DNA of 64,000 nucleotides. Origin: Anaerolineales bacterium. GTDB lineage: Bacteria > Chloroflexota > Anaerolineae > Anaerolineales > UBA4823. Positions 50,272 through 59,401 of this stretch are shown in pieces; positions within the stretch are counted from its first letter, which is position 1, and each line of letters opens with the position of its first letter. The notes under the pieces were generated by a model that was not told the origin of the DNA, did no database searches, and was given only the letters and a program-made list of their open reading frames with translations. Location: positions 1-64,000 of the forward strand of contig JAGVAD010000021.1 of assembly GCA_020060465.1 (NCBI GenBank). The letters run 5' to 3'. The translations under genes were made by a program, and so were the position numbers.

Positions 50272-51516
50272 CTAAGGCAGCAAACGCCTCAGCAAATTAC
50301 TAAATTTAGCTTTCCAGTCCGCCCCAACACTGAAGGATGGGGCGCGTAAACGTCGCCCGCTGCTTTGCGGCGCCGCTTCGCTCATTAATGTCGCCCAGCG
50401 CAGCAGGCCCACGCTGGTGGAAAAGGCCGGAGAATTCAAACGATCGGTCATGCCTACCAAATTTTCCGGCTGAGCAATGCGCACGGGCACGCCCAACACT
50501 CGACTGGCGACGGTGCGGATGCCCGGCAATGCGCTGGTTCCACCGGTGAGCACCATACCCGCCGGCAATAACCCGTCATATCCCGACCGTTTGATCTCTT
50601 GCACCACCATGCCGAAGATCTCTTCCACGCGAGCATGAATGATTTGCACCAATTCATGGTGACTGATCTGTACTGCCTCATCCTCGCCGAAGGGGCGCAC
50701 ATTGAAATACTGACGCGGATCAACCTCATCCGGGTTGGCATGCCCATGTTGCAGCTTGATCTCCTCAGCCTGCGAATTGGGCAGATGCAGGATCTGGGCA
50801 ATATCTGACGTGATGTGATTGCCGCCGATTGCCAACACCGCAGTGTGCCACACATCGCCGTCCACGTAGATGGCAATGTCGGTGGTGCCGCCGCCCACGT
50901 CGCAGACCACCACCCCCATCTGGCGCTCGGCCTCGCTCAGCACCACCTCAGCAGACGCCAGCGGATTCAGCACAAACTGGCTGACCTCCACCCCGGCCGC
51001 TGCCACACATTGGCGCAGGTTTTCCACACTGGCAGCCGCAGCGGTGATGATATGCGTCTCCACCTCCAGGCGATAGCCATGCATTCCGAGGGGCATGCGA
51101 ATGCCGTCCTGACCATCCACGTTGAAGCTGCGCTGGATGACATGCACAATCTCCCGGTTGTGAGGAATGGCTACCGCCCGGGCGGCGTCCACCGCTCGCC
51201 CCACATCGTCTGGCTCAATCACCCGGCCAGCCACTCCCACCACGCCGCGGCTGTTCACCGAAGACACATTGGAGCCAGCCAGGCTCACCAGAGCAGAAAG
51301 CACCTCCACGCCAGAGGTGCGTTCAGCCTTGTCCACCGAGCGCGCTACTGCCTGCGCCGCGGCTTCCAAATCCACCACCACGCCCTTGCGCAATCCCTGG
51401 GAGGGTTCAATCCCCATCCCTAGAATGCGTAGATGCTGTGGCGTGTCCTGGCGCGCCACCAGGGTACAAACCTTCGTTGTGCCAACGTCAATGCCGATTA
51501 ATAGTTGATCGTCCAT
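50272..51516 (-). CDS. ftsA: Cell division protein FtsA
   Basis: A 414-residue actin-like ATPase that tethers FtsZ to the membrane. The phosphate-1 region IGIDVGTTKVCTLVA, the 1C insertion and VVCDVGGGTTDIAIY match FtsA. The C-terminus (KAKFSNLLRRLL) is an amphipathic helix for membrane binding. The ATG at 51516 is chosen; upstream codons lie in the ftsQ end. It stands between ftsQ and ftsZ in the standard order. Confidence 0.96.
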   Translation of the reverse strand: MDDQLLIGIDVGTTKVCTLVARQDTPQHLRILGMGIEPSQGLRKGVVVDLEAAAQAVARSVDKAERTSGVEVLSALVSLAGSNVSSVNSRGVVGVAGRVIEPDDVGRAVDAARAVAIPHNREIVHVIQRSFNVDGQDGIRMPLGMHGYRLEVETHIITAAAASVENLRQCVAAAGVEVSQFVLNPLASAEVVLSEAERQMGVVVCDVGGGTTDIAIYVDGDVWHTAVLAIGGNHITSDIAQILHLPNSQAEEIKLQHGHANPDEVDPRQYFNVRPFGEDEAVQISHHELVQIIHARVEEIFGMVVQEIKRSGYDGLLPAGMVLTGGTSALPGIRTVASRVLGVPVRIAQPENLVGMTDRLNSPAFSTSVGLLRWATLMSEAAPQSSGRRLRAPSFSVGADWKAKFSNLLRRLLP

Positions 51517-51532
51517 TTTGACACCTGGCAAA

Positions 51533-52627
51533 TCATTCTTCGAGCCGGAAATAAGGCGCGTGGGCGAATTCCACGCTGATCATAGCCGGCGTTCCACCAC
51601 TTGCTTTGATATGTTCCAGGATTGCTCGATATTCATTCAATTTAATATCCAGATCGCTTAAATCGCCAAAATAAACTATCCAACCGCGCTGATCCTGCCA
51701 GCCAAAGCCATGCGCCGCTTCATAGATCAACTGCGCGCCCTGCGGAGCCTGGGCAGCCAGTTTCAAAATGGCGGCAATCATTTCAGGCTGAAACAGCGTA
51801 GTGGGTATAAATTCTTGCACCACATCTTTAGAGATTTCTTCAGCCAGATTAGCGGTTGGGAGGGGCGTCTCCTCCGCCAGGCTCACCTCTTTTGGCAGCC
51901 GCGGCGGGTCGCCCGACGCCTTAATCACCGGCAAGGACTCCAGCATGGCGTTATCTCGCGCCTGAAAGGTCTTCCCTTGCTCGTCCACCAGAATAGAACG
52001 ATCATTCTGTTGCCAGATCATCACCGGTGTGCGCTCAGTCACAGTGATCAACAAGGTGTTCGGCAGTTCAATGGTCGCTTCCACCGCCGAAAACTCCGAA
52101 AAGTCCTTGAGCAGCTCTTGCTCGATCCGCTTTGCATCCAGGGTGAAAACAGGCGCCTCGCGCAGCGCCAGCGCGCGGTTCACGTCTGCTTTGGTCACGC
52201 GTTTTAGCCCGCTGATCTGAGCCGCCGACACCTGAAATTCCGGCGCAGTCCAAAGATAATACAAAACCGCCGCCACCCCCGCCAGCAAGAGGAAAGAGAT
52301 TGCCCGCCAGCTAAAGCCCAGTCGTGGCAATGACGGCAACCGCATCTCCGCGCCCTGGCTCCCCAGGCTGACATTGTACAGCCGTCGGCTGCTGCGCCGG
52401 CGAGTGTTCACGCCACTTGAAGCGCCAATAGATGCATCACGGCGCATAACCACCGGCGGCATCGTGGGGCGGCTCACGACTCGTCGCCGGGTATCAGAGC
52501 GCCGGATCATCTTGTCGAGCAAGCCAGACGACGAACGGGCTGCAGATTTAGGGGCTGCATGAGCGCCAGCCATCCTGCGGCGGCGAATTTCATCAGAGCG
52601 TCTTGCAGATTGCGATGAAGTACTCAT
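51533..52627 (-). CDS. ftsQ: Cell division protein FtsQ/DivIB-like
   Basis: A 364-residue single-pass membrane protein: a basic, disordered cytoplasmic N-terminus of about 115 residues (RRRR-rich), a transmembrane helix (AISFLLLAGVAAVLYYLW), a POTRA domain (VSAAQISGLKRVTKADVNRA) and an FtsQ-type beta domain. The cytoplasmic part is longer than usual. It is 3 bp after ddl and 16 bp before ftsA. Confidence 0.9.
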   Translation of the reverse strand: MSTSSQSARRSDEIRRRRMAGAHAAPKSAARSSSGLLDKMIRRSDTRRRVVSRPTMPPVVMRRDASIGASSGVNTRRRSSRRLYNVSLGSQGAEMRLPSLPRLGFSWRAISFLLLAGVAAVLYYLWTAPEFQVSAAQISGLKRVTKADVNRALALREAPVFTLDAKRIEQELLKDFSEFSAVEATIELPNTLLITVTERTPVMIWQQNDRSILVDEQGKTFQARDNAMLESLPVIKASGDPPRLPKEVSLAEETPLPTANLAEEISKDVVQEFIPTTLFQPEMIAAILKLAAQAPQGAQLIYEAAHGFGWQDQRGWIVYFGDLSDLDIKLNEYRAILEHIKASGGTPAMISVEFAHAPYFRLEE

Positions 52628-52630
52628 GGT

Positions 52631-53776
52631 TCAGGATTCCTCTCGTCGGAAGCGACGTTCGGTGCGATCACGTTCCGCTTTGCGCTCCAAAGCCAGCTCA
52701 ATCAGACGATCAATCAGTTCGGAATACGAGAGACCGCCATACTCCCATAATTTAGCGTACATGCTGATCTTCGTGAAACCAGGGATGGTGTTCACCTCGC
52801 TGAGATATAACTTAGGATCGCTTCCACTTTGAGATTCTCGTTCCAGCAAAAAGTCCACTCGCGCCATACCCGCGCAGTCAATCGCCCGATAAGCGCGCAA
52901 TGCCAAATCCTGCACCTGGCGGGTCAGCTCAACAGAAATGGGCGCAGGGATCAGCAACTCCGATTTGCCATCAATGTATTTCGCCTCATAGGAATAAAAT
53001 TCACGACTGGGAATGATCTCACCGGGTATGGAAGCCTGCGGTTGATCGTTGCCCAGGACGCTGACCTCGATCTCCCGTGGATTTTTAACCCCACGCTCAA
53101 CCAACACGCGACGGTCAAAGCGCGCCGCCTCGAACAGCCCCTCCACCACATCCGCAGCCGAAAGGCAGAGCGTCACCCCAACCGAAGAGCCCAGGTTCGC
53201 TGGCTTGATAAACAAAGGGAAATCCGCCAATTGCATGGCGCGCTGCGCCACCGCTTGAACGTTGCTCTCGATCTCGCTGCGCGTGGCGACCATCCATTCG
53301 ACCACCGGGATGCCTTCCGCCTGCATCACGGATTTAAACACGCCTTTATCCATGCCTAAGGCGGAGCCCAGCACGCCCGCGCCCACATAAGCCAGGTCGG
53401 CCAGTTCCAGCAAACCTTGCAGCGCCCCGTCCTCGCCAAAAGTGCCATGAAGGACGGGAAAAATCACATCCAATTCGGCAAGACGCTCCAATTGCTCGTG
53501 AGTGTCTTCCGGCAAGATGCGATAGAGACTACGTCGGGTGGGGTCGGGAAACAAAGCCGCCGGCGAAAGCCCGCTGACATCAGATTGCATCAACGCATCC
53601 AGTACATTCTCGCCAACCCACCAGGCGCCATCATGCGCAATGCCGATTTGAGTGACCCAATATTTGTTGCGGTCAATGGATGCCAGCACAGAGCGCGCGG
53701 ACATCAAGGAAACTTCATGTTCCCCCGAACGTCCTCCAAACAACACGCCCACATGCAGCTTATGCTCCATCATCAT
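52631..53776 (-). CDS. ddl: D-alanine--D-alanine ligase
   Basis: A 381-residue ATP-grasp ligase making the D-Ala-D-Ala dipeptide. It has LFGGRSGEHEVSLMSARSVL at the N-terminus, FIKPANLGSSVGVT in the ATP site, and LYLSEVNTIPGFTKISMYAKLW at the end. Three ATG codons stand in a row at the start; GTGGTGA before them is the ribosome-binding site. It overlaps or nearly touches murB and ftsQ. Confidence 0.96.
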   Translation of the reverse strand: MMMEHKLHVGVLFGGRSGEHEVSLMSARSVLASIDRNKYWVTQIGIAHDGAWWVGENVLDALMQSDVSGLSPAALFPDPTRRSLYRILPEDTHEQLERLAELDVIFPVLHGTFGEDGALQGLLELADLAYVGAGVLGSALGMDKGVFKSVMQAEGIPVVEWMVATRSEIESNVQAVAQRAMQLADFPLFIKPANLGSSVGVTLCLSAADVVEGLFEAARFDRRVLVERGVKNPREIEVSVLGNDQPQASIPGEIIPSREFYSYEAKYIDGKSELLIPAPISVELTRQVQDLALRAYRAIDCAGMARVDFLLERESQSGSDPKLYLSEVNTIPGFTKISMYAKLWEYGGLSYSELIDRLIELALERKAERDRTERRFRREES

Positions 53777-53779
53777 TGC

Positions 53780-54736
53780 TCACCACTCGCCTAAGAGCTC
53801 GATTTCCAGTTCCAGATGCACCCCAAACTCCGACACCACTTTATCCTGCGCCAGCCGGATCAATTCATACACATCCGCGGCTGTCGCATCGCCCTGGTTG
53901 ATAAAGAAATTGGCGTGCAGCGGGCTGATCTGTGCGCCGCCGACGCGAACACCCTTTAGCCCTGCCGCCTCGATCAACCGACCGGCGTAATCGCCCGGCG
54001 GGTTTTTGAACATCGAGCCCATACTTGCCCCAGGCGGCTGGGTGCGCTTTCGATAAGCAGTGTACTCATCTATGCGCGCCTGCGTCTTCTGGGGATCGCC
54101 GCGCTCCAACTTCAACAAAGCGGTCAAAACCACTGCCCTCTGCGGCGCAGAACGCTTCAAAACGCTGCTGCGATACGTATATGCAAGCCTTTCCACCGGC
54201 CATATTTGCGCCTGGATTTCTTCCATGTTCCCTGTCTCGCCAGGGTGCAAGATTTCGGCCATAAGCAAATTGCCAGCCATATCGCCGCCATGCGCCCCGG
54301 CGTTGCCCACCACCGCCCCACCTACTGTACCCGGAATACCCGCTGCCCATTCCAGGCCAGCCAAACCTCGCTGCGCCGCCTGGCGCGCCAGCAAACCAAA
54401 ATTCGCGCCCGATTCCGCCCAAACTGTGGGCGGATCAGCCTGTTCATCAAAACGAACCTGACGCGCCCGATTCAGAATAACCAGACCTCGCACACCCTGA
54501 TCGCTGACCAGGACATTGGAGCCGCCGCCCAGCACCACAAAGGGGCACTCTGCCAGCCAGGCCAGGCGAACAGCCTCAGCCAGTTCGTGGTGAGTTTCGA
54601 CCTCCAGCAAAGCGTCGGCGCGTCCCCCCAGGCGCGCAGCCGTATAGCGATCCAACGGCGCATCGCTCTGCACGCGGCCGCCAAACGCCTGGCGCAGGCG
54701 GCTGAGGTCGAAAGGTCTAACAGCCAGTGGCATCAT
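53780..54736 (-). CDS. murB: UDP-N-acetylenolpyruvoylglucosamine reductase
   Basis: A 318-residue FAD enzyme reducing the enolpyruvyl group to form UDP-MurNAc. FAD-binding LGGGSNVLVSDQGV, the IPGTVGGAVVGNAGAHGG stretch, the catalytic Ser in GSMFKNPPGDYAG and a C-terminal HANFFINQGDATA fit a type II MurB. The start is at one of two adjacent ATGs following GAGGAG. Confidence 0.96.
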   Translation of the reverse strand: MMPLAVRPFDLSRLRQAFGGRVQSDAPLDRYTAARLGGRADALLEVETHHELAEAVRLAWLAECPFVVLGGGSNVLVSDQGVRGLVILNRARQVRFDEQADPPTVWAESGANFGLLARQAAQRGLAGLEWAAGIPGTVGGAVVGNAGAHGGDMAGNLLMAEILHPGETGNMEEIQAQIWPVERLAYTYRSSVLKRSAPQRAVVLTALLKLERGDPQKTQARIDEYTAYRKRTQPPGASMGSMFKNPPGDYAGRLIEAAGLKGVRVGGAQISPLHANFFINQGDATAADVYELIRLAQDKVVSEFGVHLELEIELLGEW

Positions 54737-54740
54737 CTCC

Positions 54741-54956
54741 TCAAGCGTCTTTAAACCATTGGATCAAACGCAAAATCAACTCGCGGCTGGGCGGCGCGCC
54801 TTTGCGCAGTGTCCCGCCTGTCCGGCCAAGATACTCAAGCGGCAAATCCTTGGCGACCTCGAACGGTTGCCAGTCTTTGGATGGCGACGACTCGCGCAGT
54901 TGCACACCATCTACGGCAAAGCTGATATTTTCATAGATTCGCTTTTTATCAGCCAT
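54741..54956 (-). CDS. 71-aa unknown protein between murC and murB
   Basis: A short gene starting MADKKRIYENISFAVDGVQL, with AGGAG nine bases before its ATG. It overlaps the end of murC by 8 bp and stops 4 bp before murB. The protein has mixed charge, no membrane helix, and includes SPSKDWQPFEVAKDLPLEYL and ELILRLIQWF. I do not recognise a family. Position, ribosome-binding site and tight packing make it a real gene, perhaps a cell-wall or division accessory factor limited to this group. Confidence 0.75.
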   Translation of the reverse strand: MADKKRIYENISFAVDGVQLRESSPSKDWQPFEVAKDLPLEYLGRTGGTLRKGAPPSRELILRLIQWFKDA

Positions 54957-56379
54957 TTCTTTCATCTCCTGTTTCCAACGCCTGGCGCAAAGGCAGCGCT
55001 TCTTTGAGTTGCCTTGTGATCTGTTCCGCGTCGCCCGCCGAAAGCACCAGAACCACATCTCCAGCGCGCAAGTTATTCAACAAATACTGGCTCGCTTCGT
55101 CCAGGTGAGCAGCGAATTTTACCACACCGGTCTTCTCCCGAGGCCGCGCCGCAATCGCCTCGGCAATCGCGCGCGCCGAAAAGCCTTCTGCTGGGGGAGA
55201 CTCGCGGGCTGCGTATACTTCTGTAATCAGCACACAATCCGCCTGCTCGAAGGCGACCGCAAAATCCTCAAACAACGCGCGAATGCGCGAATAGGTATGT
55301 GGCTGCCAAACCGCCCAGATGCGGCGCTGTGGATAGCGCAGCCGCGCCGCGGCCAGCGTCGCGCGGATTTCTGTTGGGTGATGAGCGTAATCATCCACTA
55401 ACAGTACGCCGCCAAATTCACCAGCTACATCGAAGCGGCGGCCCACGCCGCGAAACTCTCCCAACACCCGTCCCGCCTCGGAAGCCGGAAACCCCAGTCG
55501 GTGCAGCACGCTGATCGCCGCCAGGGCATTGAGCACATTATGCTCTCCAGGAACTTGCAACGAAACACCGCTGGTCAAGAGGGCATCGCCGCAGAAAACA
55601 TCGAAGATCATCCCGCCCGCCTGATTGGTCATCCTGCCGCGAGCGGTGTAATCCCAGGTGGATGCTCCCAGCCCATAAGACAATGTCCGCCGGCCGTTGG
55701 CCTGCAAATCTCCCAGCAAACGCTGCGCCCCTGGGTCCTCTCCGCAAGCGACCAGAAAGCCGCCCGATGCCAGACGTTCGGCAAACATCTGAAACGCCTG
55801 ATAAAAATCCTCCGGCGTGGGATAGCAATCGGGGTGATCGTGTTCGATGTTCGTCACCACAGCAATACTGGGTTGGATGCCCAAGAACATGCGATCATAT
55901 TCATCGGCCTCGATCACAAAGAACTGCCCCTGACCAGCGTGCGCATTCACGCCCAGGTTGCTCATGACGCCACCCACCACGAAAGACGGATCTGCTCCCA
56001 GTGCCAACAACGCCCAGGCGATCATCGCCGTGGTGGTTGTCTTGCCGTGCGTCCCCGCGACCGCAATGACATCCCGCCCGGCTAACAGCATCTCCAGAAA
56101 GTCGGCGCGCTTTAAAACAGGAATACCCGCAGATCGAGCCGCCTGCACTTCAACGTTATCCTCCGGTACAGCAGAGGAACGCACCACCACATCTGCGCCA
56201 GCAACATTTTCGGGGCGATGCTCATTGAAGATCTGCGCGCCGCTTTGGCGCAAACGCTCTAACACAGGCGACGCCTGACGATCGGAGCCGCTGACCCGTT
56301 CGCCGCGCTCCAGCAAGACCGTCGCAATTGCAGACAGCCCGCTCCCACCAATGCCGATAAAATGCACGTGTTTACTCAT
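54949..56379 (-). CDS. murC: UDP-N-acetylmuramate--L-alanine ligase
   Basis: A 476-residue Mur ligase attaching L-Ala to UDP-MurNAc. The N-terminal VHFIGIGGSGLSAIA, the ATP motif GTHGKTTTTAMIAW and the C-terminal ADCVLITEVYAARE segment are diagnostic. The ATG at 56379 overlaps the upstream stop in a TGATG. An in-frame extension upstream lies wholly within the membrane gene and is ignored. Confidence 0.96.
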   Translation of the reverse strand: MSKHVHFIGIGGSGLSAIATVLLERGERVSGSDRQASPVLERLRQSGAQIFNEHRPENVAGADVVVRSSAVPEDNVEVQAARSAGIPVLKRADFLEMLLAGRDVIAVAGTHGKTTTTAMIAWALLALGADPSFVVGGVMSNLGVNAHAGQGQFFVIEADEYDRMFLGIQPSIAVVTNIEHDHPDCYPTPEDFYQAFQMFAERLASGGFLVACGEDPGAQRLLGDLQANGRRTLSYGLGASTWDYTARGRMTNQAGGMIFDVFCGDALLTSGVSLQVPGEHNVLNALAAISVLHRLGFPASEAGRVLGEFRGVGRRFDVAGEFGGVLLVDDYAHHPTEIRATLAAARLRYPQRRIWAVWQPHTYSRIRALFEDFAVAFEQADCVLITEVYAARESPPAEGFSARAIAEAIAARPREKTGVVKFAAHLDEASQYLLNNLRAGDVVLVLSAGDAEQITRQLKEALPLRQALETGDERNG

Positions 56380-56912
56380 CAGACAAAATAAATAATCACA
56401 AGCAAGAAGATAAGCACCAGTGCCACAAACACTTTCAATGGCTGATCCAGCCATACCGGTGGCAATAATTCCAGCAATCGGTTGACTGTATCCGCGATTT
56501 CCGGCGGCGCAGCCTGGATCTGTTTGATCAACAACGGATATCCAGCCTGATAGGAAAATGCCCAGGCGGTGCCGATGACAAAATACCCGCTGACCACTCC
56601 AATCAGAAACCCCAAGAGGCGTTCGGCAAGCTGGCCGCGCTTCTCGGTTGCTTTTGCAATGCGCTGCACCTTTGGAGACTGGTAGCCAAAAAAGGTCAAC
56701 ACAGACAGGATGCCGATGCGAATCCAATATTGGGTATTGGCGTTGTTGCCAAAAAAGCGCCCCAGCCCAAGCAAATCTTCGATCAGTCGAATGGTCGCCA
56801 AAGCCAGGATAACGCTTGCGATCACCAGTATCTCTTTCGCCCAGCCCCGCGACCCACCAATGAAGCCAAACAGGATCAAGAACATAAAGAAAACAGCAGA
56901 CATCGAGATCAT
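56379..56912 (-). CDS. CvpA-like polytopic membrane protein
   Basis: A 177-residue protein with four likely helices, starting SAVFFMFLILFGFIGGSRGW and ending in a hydrophobic run. The GWAKEIL after the first helix and the layout resemble CvpA-type proteins, but similarity is weak. It is placed between murG and murC with a 4-bp gap and a TGATG overlap, so a role in wall or lipid II biology is suggested by context only. Confidence 0.6.
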   Translation of the reverse strand: MISMSAVFFMFLILFGFIGGSRGWAKEILVIASVILALATIRLIEDLLGLGRFFGNNANTQYWIRIGILSVLTFFGYQSPKVQRIAKATEKRGQLAERLLGFLIGVVSGYFVIGTAWAFSYQAGYPLLIKQIQAAPPEIADTVNRLLELLPPVWLDQPLKVFVALVLIFLLVIIYFV

Positions 56913-56916
56913 CGTC

Positions 56917-58134
56917 TCACATCCTCTGTTGGGTTTGCGAGGCTGCCAAAGCTTGCAGCAACGCGGCGATTTCGTCGGCGGCTTGAGGCCGCGCCAGCGA
57001 GCGCATCGCCTGATGCATCGTTTGCAATCGGGAGCGATCGCTCATTAAACCCAAGACCATCGCAGATAGCTTTTCCGTCAATTGATGATCCTCTACCACC
57101 AGGGCTGCGCCGCGCTCAGCAAGATAATTGGCGTTCACCCGCTGATAGCGCCAGGCGTGTGGATAAGGGACCAGGATCGCTGGCAGACCGAAGGCTGGCA
57201 GTTCACCCAGGGTGGATGCACCGGCCCTGCATACCGCCAGGTCGGCGGCGGCAAACGCCGCGCCCATTTCATCATGCAAATAAGGAAAAGTGTGATAACG
57301 CCCCGCCCATTCTGGCGCGCCTCCCACAGCCGCCAATCGTTCGGGCAGTGTTTGACGCGACTGTTGGACTTCGGGCCAATCCAGCGTACCCGTGATATGC
57401 ACCACCTGCATTTCAGGCAACCAAGCCGGCAACGCCGCCGCAGCCGCGCGATTGATCGAACGTGCGCCTTTACTGCCGCCAAAGACCAACAAGACAGGCA
57501 GTTCCGGCGCCAACCCCAACATCTGCTGCGCTTGCAGGCGATCCCACTGCGTCAAATCCGGGCGCACAGGATAACCCGTGACAGTTATTGCTGCTTTTTT
57601 GGGGAAGAAGCGGCGCGATTCATCGGCGCTGACGGCAATCTGGCTGGCCAGACGCGCCAACGACTTCAGCGCCAAACCAGGTTCGATGTCTGGCACATAG
57701 AGCAAGGAAGGAAGATTGCGCCCAGCCAACGCCATGGGCGCGGCCAGATAGCCGCCGGTAAAAAAGAGCGCCTGGGGGCGGAAACTGCGAATGATGGTTC
57801 GCGCTTGAAGATAACCGCGCGCCAGGCGCAATACATTGCCCGGCAGGGCGCGCCACCCAACGCCGTGTACGCCTGCCGCCTCAATCTCAGTATAAGGAAC
57901 GCCGGCGCGTTTCACCAAATCCGCCTCCATGCCGCCAACGCTGCCCACCCATAACAACTCCAGGTCTGGTTGGACAACTGCATCGAACTTGGTCTGAGTC
58001 TCATGCTTCGCATTGTGGTTATTGCCTGGCGCGGGTACGCGGCTGCGCAACGCCTGGAGCACCGCCATCGCCGGATATACCCCGCCCCCGGTCCCGCCGG
58101 CGCAGATCAATAACCGCATTGAAGTATTTGCCAT
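56917..58134 (-). CDS. murG: UDP-GlcNAc:undecaprenyl-PP-MurNAc-pentapeptide transferase MurG
   Basis: A 405-residue GT28 glycosyltransferase making lipid II on the inner membrane face. N-terminal LLICAGGTGGGVYPAMAV is the acceptor loop; the residue that is His in E. coli GGTGGH is Gly here. The UDP-GlcNAc part has LLVFGGSKGARSINRA, and GRYHTFPYLHDEMGAAFAAADLAVCRAGASTLGELPAFG and ILVPYPHA. The insertion between residues 25 and 55 is long. The ATG at 58134 follows AAGAGG and overlaps ftsW by 116 bp. Confidence 0.95.
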   Translation of the reverse strand: MANTSMRLLICAGGTGGGVYPAMAVLQALRSRVPAPGNNHNAKHETQTKFDAVVQPDLELLWVGSVGGMEADLVKRAGVPYTEIEAAGVHGVGWRALPGNVLRLARGYLQARTIIRSFRPQALFFTGGYLAAPMALAGRNLPSLLYVPDIEPGLALKSLARLASQIAVSADESRRFFPKKAAITVTGYPVRPDLTQWDRLQAQQMLGLAPELPVLLVFGGSKGARSINRAAAAALPAWLPEMQVVHITGTLDWPEVQQSRQTLPERLAAVGGAPEWAGRYHTFPYLHDEMGAAFAAADLAVCRAGASTLGELPAFGLPAILVPYPHAWRYQRVNANYLAERGAALVVEDHQLTEKLSAMVLGLMSDRSRLQTMHQAMRSLARPQAADEIAALLQALAASQTQQRM

Positions 58135-59401
58135 GATCCTCTTTCTTCTTCTCGGAAAGCCGAGAAACATTCAAGATAATCCCAATCGAAGCCATGCTCA
58201 TCACCAGGCTGGAGCCGCCTGCGCTGATAAATGGAAGCGCGTTGCCAGTGAAGGGTATTAAACTTATCATGGAAGCCATGTTGATGAGCGCCTCAATCAC
58301 GATCCAAAAAGTCAAACCGCCAGCCAGCAACGCGCCCATTTGATCCGGCGCGCGCCGGGCGATAGTTAATCCACGCCACAAGAGGCCAGAATACAGCAAA
58401 ACCAAAAAGACCACGCCAACAATGCCGGTCTCCTCGCCGATCACAGCAAAAATGCTATCCGTGGGCGGCACCGGCAAACCGGTTACTTTGGCTTCTGCTT
58501 TGCCGATGCCCACGCCAAACCAACCACCCTTAGCGAAAGCGCCATAAGAGCGAAACACATGAGAAGAACTTTGCGTCGGGTCGTTGAACCCCCGCAGATA
58601 ATCATCCAACCGTGCTTTGCCGGTGGGGGTAAAGTTGACCATTAAGAATCCGACCACCATGGCAACCAATAAAATGACCGCGATCTGGCGCAGGTCGCCT
58701 CCGGCGAGGAAAAACATCAAACCGCCCAGCATCAGAATGGACAATGTGGCGCTCAAATCGGGTTCCAGAAAAATCAAGCCGCCTAAGAAGCCCAGGATGA
58801 TCGCTAACGGCACCAAGCCATAGGTGACCTGACCAAGTTGATCGCGCTTGCTATAAAGCCATACTGAAAGATAGATGACGACTGCTACTTTGGTCAACTC
58901 AGAAGGCTGGACTGATCCGCCAAAGATTGTGCGCTTCGCTCCATTCAATAAATTCCCCTGGACCAGGACATACAATAACGCCAGCCCGGTGACAACAATC
59001 AACGGCACTGCCCAATCGCGCCATTGGTGATAATCAATGTTGGCTAAGGTGATCAGAGCAACTAAACCAAGCGCCAACCATAATAACTGGCGCTGGAACA
59101 TCTCCATTGGATCGTCGTACCACAACAAAGAATAATCATAACTGGCTGAATAAACCATGATCAAGCCAAACACCAACAAGGTAATGACGGTCAACACCAT
59201 CAAGACGTCAAAGCGCAATTGAGTGATGCGCCCGCTCGCTCTGGAATTCGCATTCGGCAGGCGATTTGTTTCAAGCGGTCGCATGGGTTGAGCGCGCAGA
59301 TTGCCAGTCCCCACATCGCCCACCACCATGCTGGGAAAGCGCCGCTTGGCGGCCCGGCGCTGAGACCTTACTTTAGTTCTCTCACCCATTGTGCGAAACA
59401 T
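58019..59401 (-). CDS. ftsW: Peptidoglycan polymerase FtsW
   Basis: A 460-residue SEDS-family glycosyltransferase that polymerises lipid II at the septum. Ten hydrophobic helices follow a long basic N-terminus. The key motifs are SVQPSELTK, EPDLSATLSI and ALPFISAGGSSLV. The C-terminal about 38 residues (after KKKEDHGKYF) are basic and fall in the overlap with murG, so they may be unselected. The ATG at 59401 overlaps the end of murD by 34 bp; GAGG precedes it. Confidence 0.93.
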   Translation of the reverse strand: MFRTMGERTKVRSQRRAAKRRFPSMVVGDVGTGNLRAQPMRPLETNRLPNANSRASGRITQLRFDVLMVLTVITLLVFGLIMVYSASYDYSLLWYDDPMEMFQRQLLWLALGLVALITLANIDYHQWRDWAVPLIVVTGLALLYVLVQGNLLNGAKRTIFGGSVQPSELTKVAVVIYLSVWLYSKRDQLGQVTYGLVPLAIILGFLGGLIFLEPDLSATLSILMLGGLMFFLAGGDLRQIAVILLVAMVVGFLMVNFTPTGKARLDDYLRGFNDPTQSSSHVFRSYGAFAKGGWFGVGIGKAEAKVTGLPVPPTDSIFAVIGEETGIVGVVFLVLLYSGLLWRGLTIARRAPDQMGALLAGGLTFWIVIEALINMASMISLIPFTGNALPFISAGGSSLVMSMASIGIILNVSRLSEKKKEDHGKYFNAVIDLRRRDRGRGISGDGGAPGVAQPRTRARQ

